Counted from the stretch's first letter, positions 25,454-35,283 are shown. The stretch is DNA of 64,000 bases from Flavobacterium psychrotolerans (GCF_003097635.1 NZ_QCZI01000001.1:186001-250000), one strand, 5' to 3'. The notes: generated by a model not told the origin, from the letters alone. A program made the numbers and translations.

Positions 25454-25789
25454 ATGGAAAAACAAAAATTACCCAATGCAACTGCCGTACTGATTTTAGG
25501 AATCTCATCCATCATAACATGCTGCTGTTGGGGAATTATAGGGTTGATTTTAGGAATAGTCGCCTTAGTCTTAGCAAAAAAAGACCTGAAATTGTACAGG
25601 GAAAATCCAGAAACTTACACCGGGTATTCTAACCTAAATACGGGAAAAGTACTAGCGATAATTGGAATCATTTTGGGTTCCATCTATTTTATTTTCATCA
25701 TATATCTTTATGCCGTGGTGGGACAGGATGGTTTAAAAGATTTCCAACAAAACCTAATTGAAAAAATGAAACAACAGCAGGAAGAATAA
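25454..25789 (+). CDS. CCC-motif membrane protein (DUF4190-like)
   Basis: A 111-residue protein with the SSIITCCCWGIIGLILGIVALV signature in its first helix and a second helix (GKVLAIIGIILGSIYFIFII). The tail is charged (EKMKQQQEE). Coupled by a 14-bp gap to the DUF2752 gene. Known only as a conserved Bacteroidota family. Confidence 0.85.
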   Translation: MEKQKLPNATAVLILGISSIITCCCWGIIGLILGIVALVLAKKDLKLYRENPETYTGYSNLNTGKVLAIIGIILGSIYFIFIIYLYAVVGQDGLKDFQQNLIEKMKQQQEE

Positions 25790-25792
25790 CAA

Positions 25793-25831
25793 ATAATCCG
25801 TCTCGTTTTTCAATTAACGGGACGGATTATT
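25793..25831. terminator. Bidirectional terminator
   Basis: AATAATCCGTC pairs with GACGGATTATT, extended by CGTT/AACG with one mismatch. It lies between the rightward CCC-motif gene and leftward rocD. Confidence 0.75.
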
Positions 25832-25839
25832 ATAGTTTA

Positions 25840-27120
25840 TTATTTTTCAAATTGCTTTAGTGTTTTTATAATAATCGCAACACAATCCAACAACTGTGCT
25901 TCGTTCATCACTAATGGCGGTGCAAAACGAATAATATTCCCGTGAGTTGGTTTTGCCAAAAGTCCATTATCACGCAAAGCCATGCAAATATTCCAAGCGG
26001 TATCGCTTTCCTCGGTATCGTTAATCACAACGGCATTCAGCAATCCTTTTCCCCTAACGAGATGGGCAATGCTACTGGTTTTGATGTATTCATTAAGTTT
26101 ACTGCGAAACAACTTCCCTAAAACTCTGGCGTTTTGAGCCAAATGTTCCTCTTCTACCACTTCTAGTGCGGCAACTGCAACGGCGGCGGCAATTGGGTTT
26201 CCTCCAAAAGTTGAACCGTGCTGTCCCGGTTTTATAACATTCATGACTGCATCGTTGGCTAAAACTGCCGAAACGGGATAAGCGCCACCAGAAAGGGCTT
26301 TCCCTAAAATCAAAATATCCGGAGTAGCATATGTGACTTGTTTTTCGCAATGATTTTCGCAAGTACAATCTCCACAAACCGCTAACAGCGAGCCTGTTCT
26401 AGCAATCCCTGTCTGAATCTCATCGGCAATAAACAAAACATTGTATGTATTACACAATGCTTTAGCCCGCATCAAGTAATCATCGGCCGGAGTATAAACA
26501 CCCGCTTCCCCTTGAATAGGTTCCACTAAAAACCCCGCTATATTTTTATCGGATTGTAATACTTTCTCTAAAGCCTCAATGGAATCGTATGGAATTTTGA
26601 TAAAACCCTCCGTGTAAGGACCAAAATTTTTACGGGCGTTCTCATCATTTGAAAAAGAGATTATGGTTGTGGTTCGGCCATGAAAATTCCCGTCACAAAC
26701 AATAATTTGTGCTTCGTATTCGGCAATTCCTTTTACTTCATAAGCCCATTTTCGGCACAATTTCAAGGCGGTTTCTACAGCTTCGGCTCCCGTGTTCATA
26801 GGCAGCACTTTATCAAAACCAAAATATTTTGTCAAATATTCTTCATAGGGCCCCAATTGATCATTGTAAAAAGCACGTGAGGTCAAGGTCAGTGATTGTG
26901 CTTGTTTCACCATAGCACCAACAATTTTTGGGTGACAATGTCCTTGGTTTACCGCGGAATATGCGGATAGGAAATCATAATATTTTTTCCCATCAACATC
27001 CCAAACATAAACCCCTTCCCCTCTGCTCAAAACAACAGGCAATGGGTGATAATTATGTGCTCCGTATTTATTCTCCAAAGCGATTATCGCTTCTGCATTA
27101 ATTTTTTCTAAAACTGACAT
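25840..27120 (-). CDS. rocD: Ornithine--oxo-acid transaminase
   Basis: A class III PLP aminotransferase converting ornithine to glutamate semialdehyde. Markers are [38 protein letters not shown] and the PLP lysine Lys274 in [14 protein letters not shown]. Between residues 249 and 258 lies a short insertion with four cysteines ([10 protein letters not shown]) that could bind a metal; bacterial and eukaryotic relatives outside this group usually lack it. At 426 residues the protein is otherwise of normal length. It appears monocistronic. Confidence 0.93.
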   Translation of the reverse strand: MSVLEKINAEAIIALENKYGAHNYHPLPVVLSRGEGVYVWDVDGKKYYDFLSAYSAVNQGHCHPKIVGAMVKQAQSLTLTSRAFYNDQLGPYEEYLTKYFGFDKVLPMNTGAEAVETALKLCRKWAYEVKGIAEYEAQIIVCDGNFHGRTTTIISFSNDENARKNFGPYTEGFIKIPYDSIEALEKVLQSDKNIAGFLVEPIQGEAGVYTPADDYLMRAKALCNTYNVLFIADEIQTGIARTGSLLAVCGDCTCENHCEKQVTYATPDILILGKALSGGAYPVSAVLANDAVMNVIKPGQHGSTFGGNPIAAAVAVAALEVVEEEHLAQNARVLGKLFRSKLNEYIKTSSIAHLVRGKGLLNAVVINDTEESDTAWNICMALRDNGLLAKPTHGNIIRFAPPLVMNEAQLLDCVAIIIKTLKQFEK

Positions 27121-27506
27121 TCTTAACTACTATTTTAAATAATTTTCTACAATTCCTTCTTATAGAGAGAAATCATCTAATTTTCTTCAAATTTAATGAA
27201 TATTATTAGAAATTTATAAAAAAAGGCAAGTCCACTATTTTATTATTTTTTGCCCATCATTTCATGCAAAATGATATTCCTGAACGTCCCGTTTCTATTT
27301 ACCCCTATTTTTAGTACGGGAAAACCTAGTGCATAAATCCTTCAAAACAATTATTCTTAAAAATGATATTTTTCCTTCAAATTTAAAAATCCCTTTGTAA
27401 GAAATGGGCAATCAATTGAAAACTAGAACTAAAAAAATCCAATTTGTGTTTAATCGAGTATTACCGTAATTCAACGAAAATATTTTTTGTATTCTTAATA
27501 ATCCCA
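27121..27506. other. Intergenic region between rocD and a lipoprotein gene
   Basis: About 390 bp with no gene. A minus-strand TAAATTTG at 27188-27195 could be a rocD -7 element, 68 bp from the start. No repeat was seen. Confidence 0.4.
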
Positions 27507-27514
27507 TAGTTTTG
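27486..27514 (+). promoter_or_regulatory. Promoter of the lipoprotein at 27555
   Basis: TTTG (27486-27489), 17-bp spacer, TAGTTTTG (27507-27514). Confidence 0.55.
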
Positions 27515-27554
27515 ATATGTATTAATAGATTGTTTAACCTCAAATTTTAAAAAA

Positions 27555-28019
27555 ATGAAAAAGCTATTTATGTTTATTACCGCTATTGCACTAACGTCTT
27601 TATCGTCTTGTTCTAAAGATGATTCAAAAAATAATCCTGCCCAACCAACTAATTTTTTGACGGCGATAATAAATGGCGTTACGCTTAATTTTGACACTCT
27701 AAAAGTGGTCAAAGAAGTAGTCCCTAATGATGGAGATCCTTATACCGATTTGATTGTGACTGCAACCAAAAGCGATGATCATTCTAAAAGTATCATTTTC
27801 AATTTGCAACATTTGCAAGTTGGCACAGAAACGTGTTATTATTTTGATTATACGGATGGTGATATCAACTATGACTCTGCAATTGGAAATTCATTCGAAG
27901 TAAACATTACAGTCAATACACCCAATAAATTAAAAGGGAATATCACAGGAAGACTTTCAGATTCCAGCAATACAAATTCTATCGTTATTCCAAGTGGCAG
28001 TTTTGACATTACATATTAG
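27555..28019 (+). CDS. Hypothetical lipoprotein
   Basis: A 154-residue protein with lipobox LSSCSKDD (Cys near residue 19) and a beta-rich body (GVTLNFDTLKVVKEV, NSFEVNITVNTPNKLKGNITGRL). The layout resembles small DUF-type surface lipoproteins of Bacteroidota; the specific family was not recognised. It is monocistronic. Confidence 0.75.
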   Translation: MKKLFMFITAIALTSLSSCSKDDSKNNPAQPTNFLTAIINGVTLNFDTLKVVKEVVPNDGDPYTDLIVTATKSDDHSKSIIFNLQHLQVGTETCYYFDYTDGDINYDSAIGNSFEVNITVNTPNKLKGNITGRLSDSSNTNSIVIPSGSFDITY

Positions 28020-28105
28020 TAATTAATCCTTGAACCAACTATTGAAAAAACGCTACCTACTAGATTGACCGGCAAACAGTAAAGCCATACAACATCAAAA
28101 ACCTA

Positions 28106-28171
28106 TTCAGCCACGAATTTCGCGAATTCACACTTATTCCTTTGTGCAAATCCGCAAAATTCGTGGCTGAA
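28106..28171. repeat. Long inverted repeat (REP-like hairpin)
   Basis: Perfect 15-bp arms, TTCAGCCACGAATTT (28106-28120) and its complement (28157-28171), continued inwards by about 13 bases of imperfect pairing. No T tract follows. The sequence looks like a dispersed palindromic element of flavobacterial intergenic regions. Confidence 0.7.
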
Positions 28172-28311
28172 ACACTTTTTCACGAAAACAAGCCAGTACT
28201 ATAAAATCCATTCTTGAAAACGGAAAAAAATTTCTTTACCAAATTATTACTGCCTTTTCTAAAAAACCCTTACTTTTAACCCTTTCTAACAACTATTCAA
28301 TCCTATTAATC

Positions 28312-29103
28312 GTGACAAAAGATCAGATTATCAACACTATTAATTCCTTGAAGGGACATTCTTCAATCAATTACGGAATCAAAACCAAGACAGAAACCTT
28401 TACCGAAAAACTATTCTATACCCTATTTGATTCTAATGCCCATTTGGGAGAAAGTATTGATGAACTGGAAAAACAGTTTAAAGAAATTGCTGCTCTTGCC
28501 TGTAAAAAAACAAATTCGATTTGCGATTCCATATGGGATCAATTTCTTAAAAAGTTACCTATTGTTCTTGAAAAGTTGAATCAAGACGCCGATTATTTTT
28601 TAGAAAACGACCCCGCTTCTAATAGTATCGAAGAAGTATATTTAGCCTATCCCGGCTTTTATGCTATTGCTATCTACCGATTAAGCCACGAATTATATCT
28701 ATTGGACTTATTATTGTTTTCCAGACTCATGAGTGAATATGCACACCGTATTACTGGTACCGACATACACGCCGGAGCAACCATTGCCTCTCCTATTTTC
28801 ATTGACCATGCCACCGGAATTGTAATTGGTGAAACTACAATCATTGAGAAATACGTGAAAATTTACCAAGGGGTAACACTAGGTGCTTTGAGTATCACTA
28901 AGGATATGAAAAACTCTAAAAGGCATCCAACGGTCGAGGAAAACGTTTGTATTTATGCCAATGCCACCATTTTAGGAGGGACAACAACCATCGGCAAAAA
29001 CAGTATTATTGGCGGAAATTCATGGGTCACAAAATCCATTCCTGCTAAATCTATTGTCACCAATACCACAACTACCGAAGTAAAAATAAAAGAGAAAAAA
29101 TAG
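28312..29103 (+). CDS. cysE: Serine O-acetyltransferase
   Basis: A 263-residue enzyme making O-acetylserine from serine and acetyl-CoA. The start is GTG at 28312. The N-terminal part is helical; the C-terminal left-handed beta-helix has hexapeptide repeats (ITGTDIHAGATIASPIFIDHATGIV, TVEENVCIYANATILGG) with catalytic-type His and Asp in DIHAGA and DHATG. It lies 1 bp upstream of cysM, which uses its product. Confidence 0.92.
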   Translation: MTKDQIINTINSLKGHSSINYGIKTKTETFTEKLFYTLFDSNAHLGESIDELEKQFKEIAALACKKTNSICDSIWDQFLKKLPIVLEKLNQDADYFLENDPASNSIEEVYLAYPGFYAIAIYRLSHELYLLDLLLFSRLMSEYAHRITGTDIHAGATIASPIFIDHATGIVIGETTIIEKYVKIYQGVTLGALSITKDMKNSKRHPTVEENVCIYANATILGGTTTIGKNSIIGGNSWVTKSIPAKSIVTNTTTTEVKIKEKK

Positions 29104-29104
29104 G

Positions 29105-29992
29105 ATGAATCCACAAAAATTAGTAGACCTTATTGGAAATACGCCACTAATGGAAACGGTCAATCTGGTCAAAAATAAAAACGTAAAACTTTTATTGAAA
29201 CTGGAAGGAAATAACCCCGGCGGAAGCGTTAAAGATCGGGCAGCATACAACATGATTGCTTCTGCAATTGAAAGGGGTGATATCAAGAAAGGAGACAAAC
29301 TTATTGAAGCTACCAGCGGCAACACCGGAATTGCCCTAGCAATGATTGCCCAATTATTCAATGTTGAAATTGAACTAGTGCTTCCCGAAGATTCCACAAA
29401 AGAACGCACGCAAACCATGCGGGCATATGGCGCTACGGTGATATTAACTCCAGCAAGTACCGGAATTATTGGCTCAAGAAATTATGCCGATAAAAAAGTC
29501 GCCGAAGGAGGATATATCATGCTGAACCAGTTTGCAAATGAGGACAACTGGAAAGCCCATTATAAAACAACAGGCCCCGAAATATGGAGGGATACTGACG
29601 GTACCATTACCCATTTCGTTTCTGCCATGGGAACTACAGGAACCATCATAGGTACTTCTACCTATTTAAAAGAAAAAAATCCGGCAATCCAAATCGTGGG
29701 AGCGCAACCCAGTGATGGCTCCCAAATTCCGGGAATCAGAAAATGGCCTCAAGAATATTTACCTAAAATTTTTGATGCGTCAAAAGTAGACACCATTATT
29801 GAAGTAAGCGAAAAAGAAGCACGGGAAATGACCAAAAGACTGGCTCGTGAAGAAGGCGTCTTTGCTGGAATGAGCAGTGGAGGATCCGTAGCCGTGGCAC
29901 TCAAACTAGCTAACCAAATGGAATCAGGAACAATAGTCGCCATTATTTGTGACCGAGGTGATCGCTATCTGTCTTCCGATTTGTTTGATTAA
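29105..29992 (+). CDS. cysM: Cysteine synthase B
   Basis: A 295-residue PLP enzyme that replaces the acetyl group of O-acetylserine with sulfide or thiosulfate. The PLP lysine lies in NPGGSVKDRAAYNM, followed by EATSGNTGIALAM and MGTTGTIIGTS. The sequence class is CysM because of the short length and GGSVKDR form. It is translationally linked to cysE, so the operon completes cysteine synthesis from serine. Confidence 0.93.
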   Translation: MNPQKLVDLIGNTPLMETVNLVKNKNVKLLLKLEGNNPGGSVKDRAAYNMIASAIERGDIKKGDKLIEATSGNTGIALAMIAQLFNVEIELVLPEDSTKERTQTMRAYGATVILTPASTGIIGSRNYADKKVAEGGYIMLNQFANEDNWKAHYKTTGPEIWRDTDGTITHFVSAMGTTGTIIGTSTYLKEKNPAIQIVGAQPSDGSQIPGIRKWPQEYLPKIFDASKVDTIIEVSEKEAREMTKRLAREEGVFAGMSSGGSVAVALKLANQMESGTIVAIICDRGDRYLSSDLFD

Positions 29993-30152
29993 GTCATTGA
30001 TTTCATTTCTGCAAAAATTTATTTATTTGATGTTTAACGTTTTATAGAATAAAAAAAGTATATTTATTTTTTTTATTCTATAAAGCCTCCTTTGAAAAAT
30101 CAATAAAATATAAAGGTGCGGAGCCAGCACTATAATCACTGACGAACCCACA

Positions 30153-31985
30153 ATGAAAAAAGCACTACTCATTAGCCTAATAATTAGTACCTCAGTATCA
30201 TTTGCACAAATCGCAACAACCACTATCCCCAATATAAACACGACCGTAATGGATAACACCCCCTTGTTATTCGGGATAACCTTTGATGCACGCACCAGTA
30301 TGACTGGTAATGCTAATTACGGGCAAATCGGTTATTATAATACCGATGGAACCATTATTCCTGCAGTGGGTGCCGTATTCAATGATTTCCCAATGACCAC
30401 TTTGCGTTACCCCGCTAACGCCGTTTCATTTGGTTTTGATTGGAAAAAATCCGTTGGTCCCGTTGGCTCAAGGCAAAATCAACCCGCCACTTTGTTAGGA
30501 GCATTAGGTGGAGCCCAACCATTAAATTTTGGTTTTGACGAATTTATGGCAATGACCGCCGCCAAGGGAGTTTCCGGTGCCGATATTCAAATAATGGTTC
30601 AGATATATGACAAAACCTCCATAGGATTAAATGCAACCCAAACCAGTATGGCAATCACCGATCCCGTCGGAACCAATGCAGATTGGGTAGAATATTGCAA
30701 TGCGCCAAATGATGGCAGTAATCCAGGAGGAGGAACTGATTGGGCCGCACAACGCGCTGCAAACGGGCATCCCATCCCGTACGGAATAAAAATCTGGAAC
30801 ATAGCAAATGAACCGTGGGCCGCAGGAGAATATGGAAGTAGCGCCGCCAGTTGCAATTCCTTTTTGGCCTACGTTACCTCCATTATTGATGCCATGCTCG
30901 CTATCGACCCTACCTTGCACATTACACTTCCCACAACTGGAAACGCAACCAATACTACAAGTTGGGCAAATGCACTTTTCAATTCAACATTAGTCGCCCA
31001 ACATAAAATTTATGGCGTTTCACAACACTATTTTATAACTGAAAAAGTGAGCGGAGGAGTGATACAAACCGGTGTTGCTGCTGTGCAAAACAATATAAAT
31101 GCCCTAATTAGTTATGCCACTACCAAAGGAGTAAAAGTCCTGATTGGCGATTATGCCCATTCCATTCCAACAAGCCCACCAACCACCCATAATGATGCTA
31201 ACGAAAACCTTGCCATGCAATGGCAGGGGGCCAACATGGAAGCCGACTTTTTGATAATGATTTCCCAAAAAAGCAATATCGACAGAGTTAATTTTTGGGC
31301 CTACGGAATGCCTTATGGCGTTTGGCATCCCATTCGCATCAATTCCGCGGGGAATTACACCCTCATGCCAGCCGCTGACATTTATAAAAAATTAGTTCCC
31401 GCTTTTTTAAACAAATCGCTTGCCGTTACTACTGCTTCACCAGCCGCAAGTGATGGAAACGTTTACGCCGTAAGATCAGGGGCCTTTATTTCTACCGATG
31501 CCTCCAAATTAAATTTTATTGCCGTAAACCGGGACAAACTAAATACCGTCCCTTATCTTCCAACAGTTCCCATCGGCTATACCTTAAGCACGGCACGTTT
31601 AATTACCGCCACTTCATTGCAGGCAGAAAGTTTTTCCGAAGATATAGTAACTGCTGATGGTACGGGAAATTATGCCATGCCCGCTTTAAGCATCCTCATT
31701 CTTGAGTATGTCAATGTGCCTCTTTCAGTGAAGGAAAACATTTCAGAAACCAATACAATGACCCTCTACCCTAATCCGGCGAACGATAGTGTCACCTTGA
31801 AAAGTAATACCAGTAAAGATTTAGAAATTAAAATATACAATACCTTGGGACAACTGGTAAAAACGGAATCACTAAAAGAGAACAATCCAACCATGAATGT
31901 CGTAAGTCTAAAAACAGGAACCTATATGGTTACCATTAAATCAAAGGAATTGACGATAAACCGCACATTACTAATTAACAGATAA
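30153..31985 (+). CDS. T9SS-secreted GH-A clan-like protein, copy 1
   Basis: A 610-residue secreted protein. Signal peptide ends SVSFAQ; the C-terminal about 75 residues are a type A T9SS sorting domain (LYPNPANDSVTL, IYNTLGQLVKTE, GTYMVTIKSK). The middle resembles clan GH-A glycosidases (GH51/GH39-like): IWNIANEPW puts the probable acid/base Glu at residue 220, and the later IGDYAHS holds Asp333 where a Glu nucleophile is expected. Substrate is unknown. A paralogue follows in tandem. Confidence 0.75.
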   Translation: MKKALLISLIISTSVSFAQIATTTIPNINTTVMDNTPLLFGITFDARTSMTGNANYGQIGYYNTDGTIIPAVGAVFNDFPMTTLRYPANAVSFGFDWKKSVGPVGSRQNQPATLLGALGGAQPLNFGFDEFMAMTAAKGVSGADIQIMVQIYDKTSIGLNATQTSMAITDPVGTNADWVEYCNAPNDGSNPGGGTDWAAQRAANGHPIPYGIKIWNIANEPWAAGEYGSSAASCNSFLAYVTSIIDAMLAIDPTLHITLPTTGNATNTTSWANALFNSTLVAQHKIYGVSQHYFITEKVSGGVIQTGVAAVQNNINALISYATTKGVKVLIGDYAHSIPTSPPTTHNDANENLAMQWQGANMEADFLIMISQKSNIDRVNFWAYGMPYGVWHPIRINSAGNYTLMPAADIYKKLVPAFLNKSLAVTTASPAASDGNVYAVRSGAFISTDASKLNFIAVNRDKLNTVPYLPTVPIGYTLSTARLITATSLQAESFSEDIVTADGTGNYAMPALSILILEYVNVPLSVKENISETNTMTLYPNPANDSVTLKSNTSKDLEIKIYNTLGQLVKTESLKENNPTMNVVSLKTGTYMVTIKSKELTINRTLLINR

Positions 31986-32163
31986 GTTGGGGACAAGTAT
32001 GGCGAACGGCAAAAAACTATTTTATATCAACTTTTTTAGGATGATTCAAAATACAATCTTCAATACCGATATTTATATCAGAGACTAGACATATTTAGAT
32101 AAAATAGCCAAAGGTTCAGTAAAACCAATATATTTACAAATAAAAATTGACATCCAAACTTTA

Positions 32164-33966
32164 ATGAATAAATCGACACTTCTTTCAGCAATAATTCTTT
32201 TTAGCGGGATTCTGTTTTCGCAAACGGCAACTACTACAGTAAATATAGGCACAACGGTAATGTCTAACCCTAAATTATTGTTGGGAATCACATACGATTG
32301 TCGATCCAGTTTAAACGTATCGGGATATGGCCAGGCCGGTTATCACAATACTGACGGATCTTTTATACCAGAGGTTGATGCAGTATTTGGCGATTTTCCG
32401 ATGATAGGATTAAGATATCCGGCAAATGGAATTATGCAAGGTTTTGAATGGAAAAAATCAATTGGACCAATCGCCACAAGAACGGCCCAGCAAATTTTTG
32501 CTCAAGGTAATACTCCGGCACAAGTATTGGAATTTGGTTTTGATGAATTCATGGCAATGACTGCGGCAAGAGGAACAAATCCTAAAAATGTTCAGTTAAT
32601 GATTCCAATTTATGATTCTGCCGATAATACATTAAAATCAACTCAGCAGAATGCAGCCGTTCCAAACGTTGTTCAATCCAATGCCGATTGGGTAGAATAT
32701 GCCAATGCCCCAAATGATAATTCAAATCCCGGTGGAGGAACGGATTGGGCAGCAGTTAGGGCAATAAATGGGCATCCTGCCCCTTACGGCATTGAGTTGT
32801 GGAATTTGGGAAACGAGCCTTACACCCCTAATGAATTTGACACCAGCGGCGTTAACAGTTATATTACCATGATTGTACCCATTATCGATGCCATGAGGGC
32901 AATTGACCCTACCATTAAAATTACAGTTACAGTTACAGGAAAAGCACTTTCTGCATGGACCAATACCGTGTTAAATTCGCCCTTGCTGCAAGGAAAAATT
33001 TATGGCATAAATAGCCATGCTTTTATAACCGAGGAAGTAATAAATAACGCCATTCCGTATGGCGTAAACACATACGAAACAGCCATTAAGGGTTTGTCGG
33101 CAGCAGCAAAAATCAAAGGATATAAATTTATATTAGGGGACAATGCACATGCAATTTTAGGAGCTCAGCCAACGGCCGCTGTTCAAGATTTAGCGATGCA
33201 ATGGCAGGGAGCTAACACAACAATGGATTTTTTATTAATGATGAGTCAAATTGATAATTTGGAAAGATCTAATTTTTGGGCTTATGGGCTTGCATCCGCT
33301 CAATGGCATCCAATCAGAAAAAATGCTAACGGAACATATACTTCAATGCCAGTTGCTGAACTATATAAAAAATTAAATTCCGTTTTTTTGGATAACTCCA
33401 TTTCAACAATCAGTACTTCGCCGATTGCAAGTGACACAAATCCTTATTCCGTTAGAAGCGGAGCATTTGCATCCGCCGACTTAAGCAAGCTGAATATAAT
33501 TGCTGTAAATCGGGATAAATTAATCACAATTCCAATGCAAATAAATGGGACAACTAATTATACGATTTCAAACGCAAGAGTTTTAACCGCCACTTCGTTA
33601 AGTTCCGATGTAATTATTGAAAGTACAATAACTCCTGATATTAACGGAAATTACTCCATGCCAGCCATGAGTATTTTAATTTTAGAGTACAGCCGAATTA
33701 CACTAGATGTTAATGAGAGCATTTCAGAAACCAATTCAATTACCCTTTACCCTAATCCGGCGAACGATAGTGTGACTTTGAAAAGGAATACCAATAAAGA
33801 TTTGGAAATTAAAATTTACAATACCTTAGGCCAACTCGTAAAAACGGAATCACTAAAAGAAAACAATCCAACCATTAATGTCGCATGTCTAAAAACTGGA
33901 ACCTACATGGTTGCCATCAAATCAAAAGAATTCACGATAAACCGAAAATTAATAATTAACAGATAA
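32164..33966 (+). CDS. T9SS-secreted GH-A clan-like protein, copy 2
   Basis: A 600-residue paralogue of the preceding gene, same order: signal peptide (ending LFSQTA), GH-A-like body, T9SS type A sorting domain. The probable acid/base Glu is residue 218 in LWNLGNEPY; the nucleophile segment reads LGDNAH, again with Asp. Shared landmarks are TTLRYPAN/IGLRYPAN, LNFGFDEFMAMTAA and LAMQWQGAN. The codon usage differs mildly from copy 1, but the sorting domain is almost the same sequence. Confidence 0.75.
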   Translation: MNKSTLLSAIILFSGILFSQTATTTVNIGTTVMSNPKLLLGITYDCRSSLNVSGYGQAGYHNTDGSFIPEVDAVFGDFPMIGLRYPANGIMQGFEWKKSIGPIATRTAQQIFAQGNTPAQVLEFGFDEFMAMTAARGTNPKNVQLMIPIYDSADNTLKSTQQNAAVPNVVQSNADWVEYANAPNDNSNPGGGTDWAAVRAINGHPAPYGIELWNLGNEPYTPNEFDTSGVNSYITMIVPIIDAMRAIDPTIKITVTVTGKALSAWTNTVLNSPLLQGKIYGINSHAFITEEVINNAIPYGVNTYETAIKGLSAAAKIKGYKFILGDNAHAILGAQPTAAVQDLAMQWQGANTTMDFLLMMSQIDNLERSNFWAYGLASAQWHPIRKNANGTYTSMPVAELYKKLNSVFLDNSISTISTSPIASDTNPYSVRSGAFASADLSKLNIIAVNRDKLITIPMQINGTTNYTISNARVLTATSLSSDVIIESTITPDINGNYSMPAMSILILEYSRITLDVNESISETNSITLYPNPANDSVTLKRNTNKDLEIKIYNTLGQLVKTESLKENNPTINVACLKTGTYMVAIKSKEFTINRKLIINR

Positions 33967-34142
33967 ATTGACAGCATCTACGGTAGCTTCAAAGAACCGT
34001 TTTGTTACGTATTAATACTCTACTAAACAAAGTGTTCATTAACGCTCTGCGATGGTCTCCCAACCTCGCAGCAATAAAATAAAATTTCCAATCAAAAAAT
34101 ACACCTTCCAATACCTACTCCCCATTTTTTAAATACAGGCTA

Positions 34143-34373
34143 CTTATTTTGGACTTTTAACAACTCATTTTGGTTTTCTTTAAACTCCATTTTGATTTCT
34201 TGAAACTTCATTTTGATTTCTTGAAACTTCATTTTGATTTCTTGAAATTCCTTTTAGATTATTAGAAACCACTTTTGAATTTTTATAAACTCATTTTAGA
34301 CTTTTAAAATAGTAATTTAGACTTTTCGAAACAACTATTTGGTTATTAGAAACTTTATTCGGACTTTTAACAA
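34143..34373. repeat. Minisatellite: 11 tandem copies of a 21-bp unit
   Basis: Eleven back-to-back 21-bp units of the type CTTCATTTTGATTTCTTGAA-A without gaps. Copies 4 and 5 (34206-34247) are identical; outer copies are degenerate. All keep the spacing exactly. On the minus strand the unit reads as seven codons (KFQEIKM), so the central copies form an open heptad-like frame that stops at both ends. There is no spacer, so it is not CRISPR. It ends 28 bp before an HTH gene. Confidence 0.9.
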
Positions 34374-34401
34374 CATATAGTAGAAACCCAACACCGTCAT
34401 C

Positions 34402-34752
34402 ATGCTAACACTCCATTTAACCCCCATTTTTAAAGCCCGAAGAATAGAAAAACCCTATACCTTTCTGGTAAAAGCAGGACTCTCTCCACATTCGGCAACC
34501 AGCATTATAAATAACAAAGGCCGCATCTTTAGATTAGACCACATCGAATTGCTTTGCGACGCCCTCAATTGTGAACCCAACGACCTCCTCCTCTGGATTC
34601 CCGACAGCAACAAGAATTATCCCGAAAACTATCCCCTAAAAAATCTCAAACAACCCGAATCAGCCGAAGACTGGCAGGATGCCCTCTCCAAAATGACCTA
34701 TAAAGAATTGATAGAAGCAACAAAAAAAGGAACAAATGAGGAGAAACAGTGA
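34402..34752 (+). CDS. XRE-like helix-turn-helix regulator
   Basis: A 116-residue protein whose first half is a Cro/C1-type HTH: FLVKAGLSPHSATSIINNKG and LDHIELLCDALNCEPNDLLLW. The second half is charged and probably disordered (NYPENYPLKNLKQPESAEDW). No partner gene of a toxin-antitoxin pair lies next to it. It immediately follows the 21-bp minisatellite, which may be its control region or target (inference). Confidence 0.8.
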   Translation: MLTLHLTPIFKARRIEKPYTFLVKAGLSPHSATSIINNKGRIFRLDHIELLCDALNCEPNDLLLWIPDSNKNYPENYPLKNLKQPESAEDWQDALSKMTYKELIEATKKGTNEEKQ

Positions 34753-34821
34753 ATTATAAAAAAGATAGACCCTGGTTATAGTTAAAAAAGAAGTAAATTT
34801 GAGTAACTAAAAAACAGTGTT

Positions 34822-35232
34822 ATGAAACGAAATGCAACCGCAGTCTGGCATGGTTCACTTAAAGAAGGATTTGGGCAACTATCAACCCAAAGCACTACCT
34901 TGACCAATACCCAATATTCATTCAAATCTCGTTTTGAAGAAGGAGTGGGAACCAACCCCGAAGAACTCATTGCCGCAGCCCACGCAGGATGCTTTACTAT
35001 GCAGCTCTCCGCCTATATCAGCGAAGCGGGTTATGTCATTGAGAGTATTGAAACCCAATGCGAAATCAATTTGGTTGAATCGACCATTGTTACATCACAC
35101 CTGACAGTACATGCGAAAATTAATGCAATTTCCAATGATAGCTTTCAGGAATTTGTTACAAAGGCAAGTAAATCTTGCCCCGTTTCTAAATTGTTAAATG
35201 CCGCAATCACTTCAACGGCTACCCTAATTTAA
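34822..35232 (+). CDS. osmC: OsmC family peroxiredoxin
   Basis: A 136-residue thiol peroxidase reducing organic hydroperoxides. Peroxidatic cysteine lies in AHAGCFTMQLS (near residue 53) and the resolving cysteine in KSCPVSKLL (near 120); the catalytic Arg and Glu regions (KSRFEEGVGTNPEELIAAA) are present. Length fits OsmC, not Ohr. Confidence 0.93.
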   Translation: MKRNATAVWHGSLKEGFGQLSTQSTTLTNTQYSFKSRFEEGVGTNPEELIAAAHAGCFTMQLSAYISEAGYVIESIETQCEINLVESTIVTSHLTVHAKINAISNDSFQEFVTKASKSCPVSKLLNAAITSTATLI

Positions 35233-35247
35233 AAAAGAATTCAATAT

Positions 35248-35283
35248 AAGGGGCTGTCTCGTATTGCTTAGGACAGCCTCCTT
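35248..35283. terminator. Hairpin after osmC
   Basis: AAGGGGCTGTC pairs with GACAGCCTCCTT with one bulge. Little T tract follows, so termination is uncertain. Confidence 0.4.

Noticed and set aside
34143..34373. CRISPR array
   Set aside because: Units are directly adjacent without spacers, are degenerate, and no cas gene is present.
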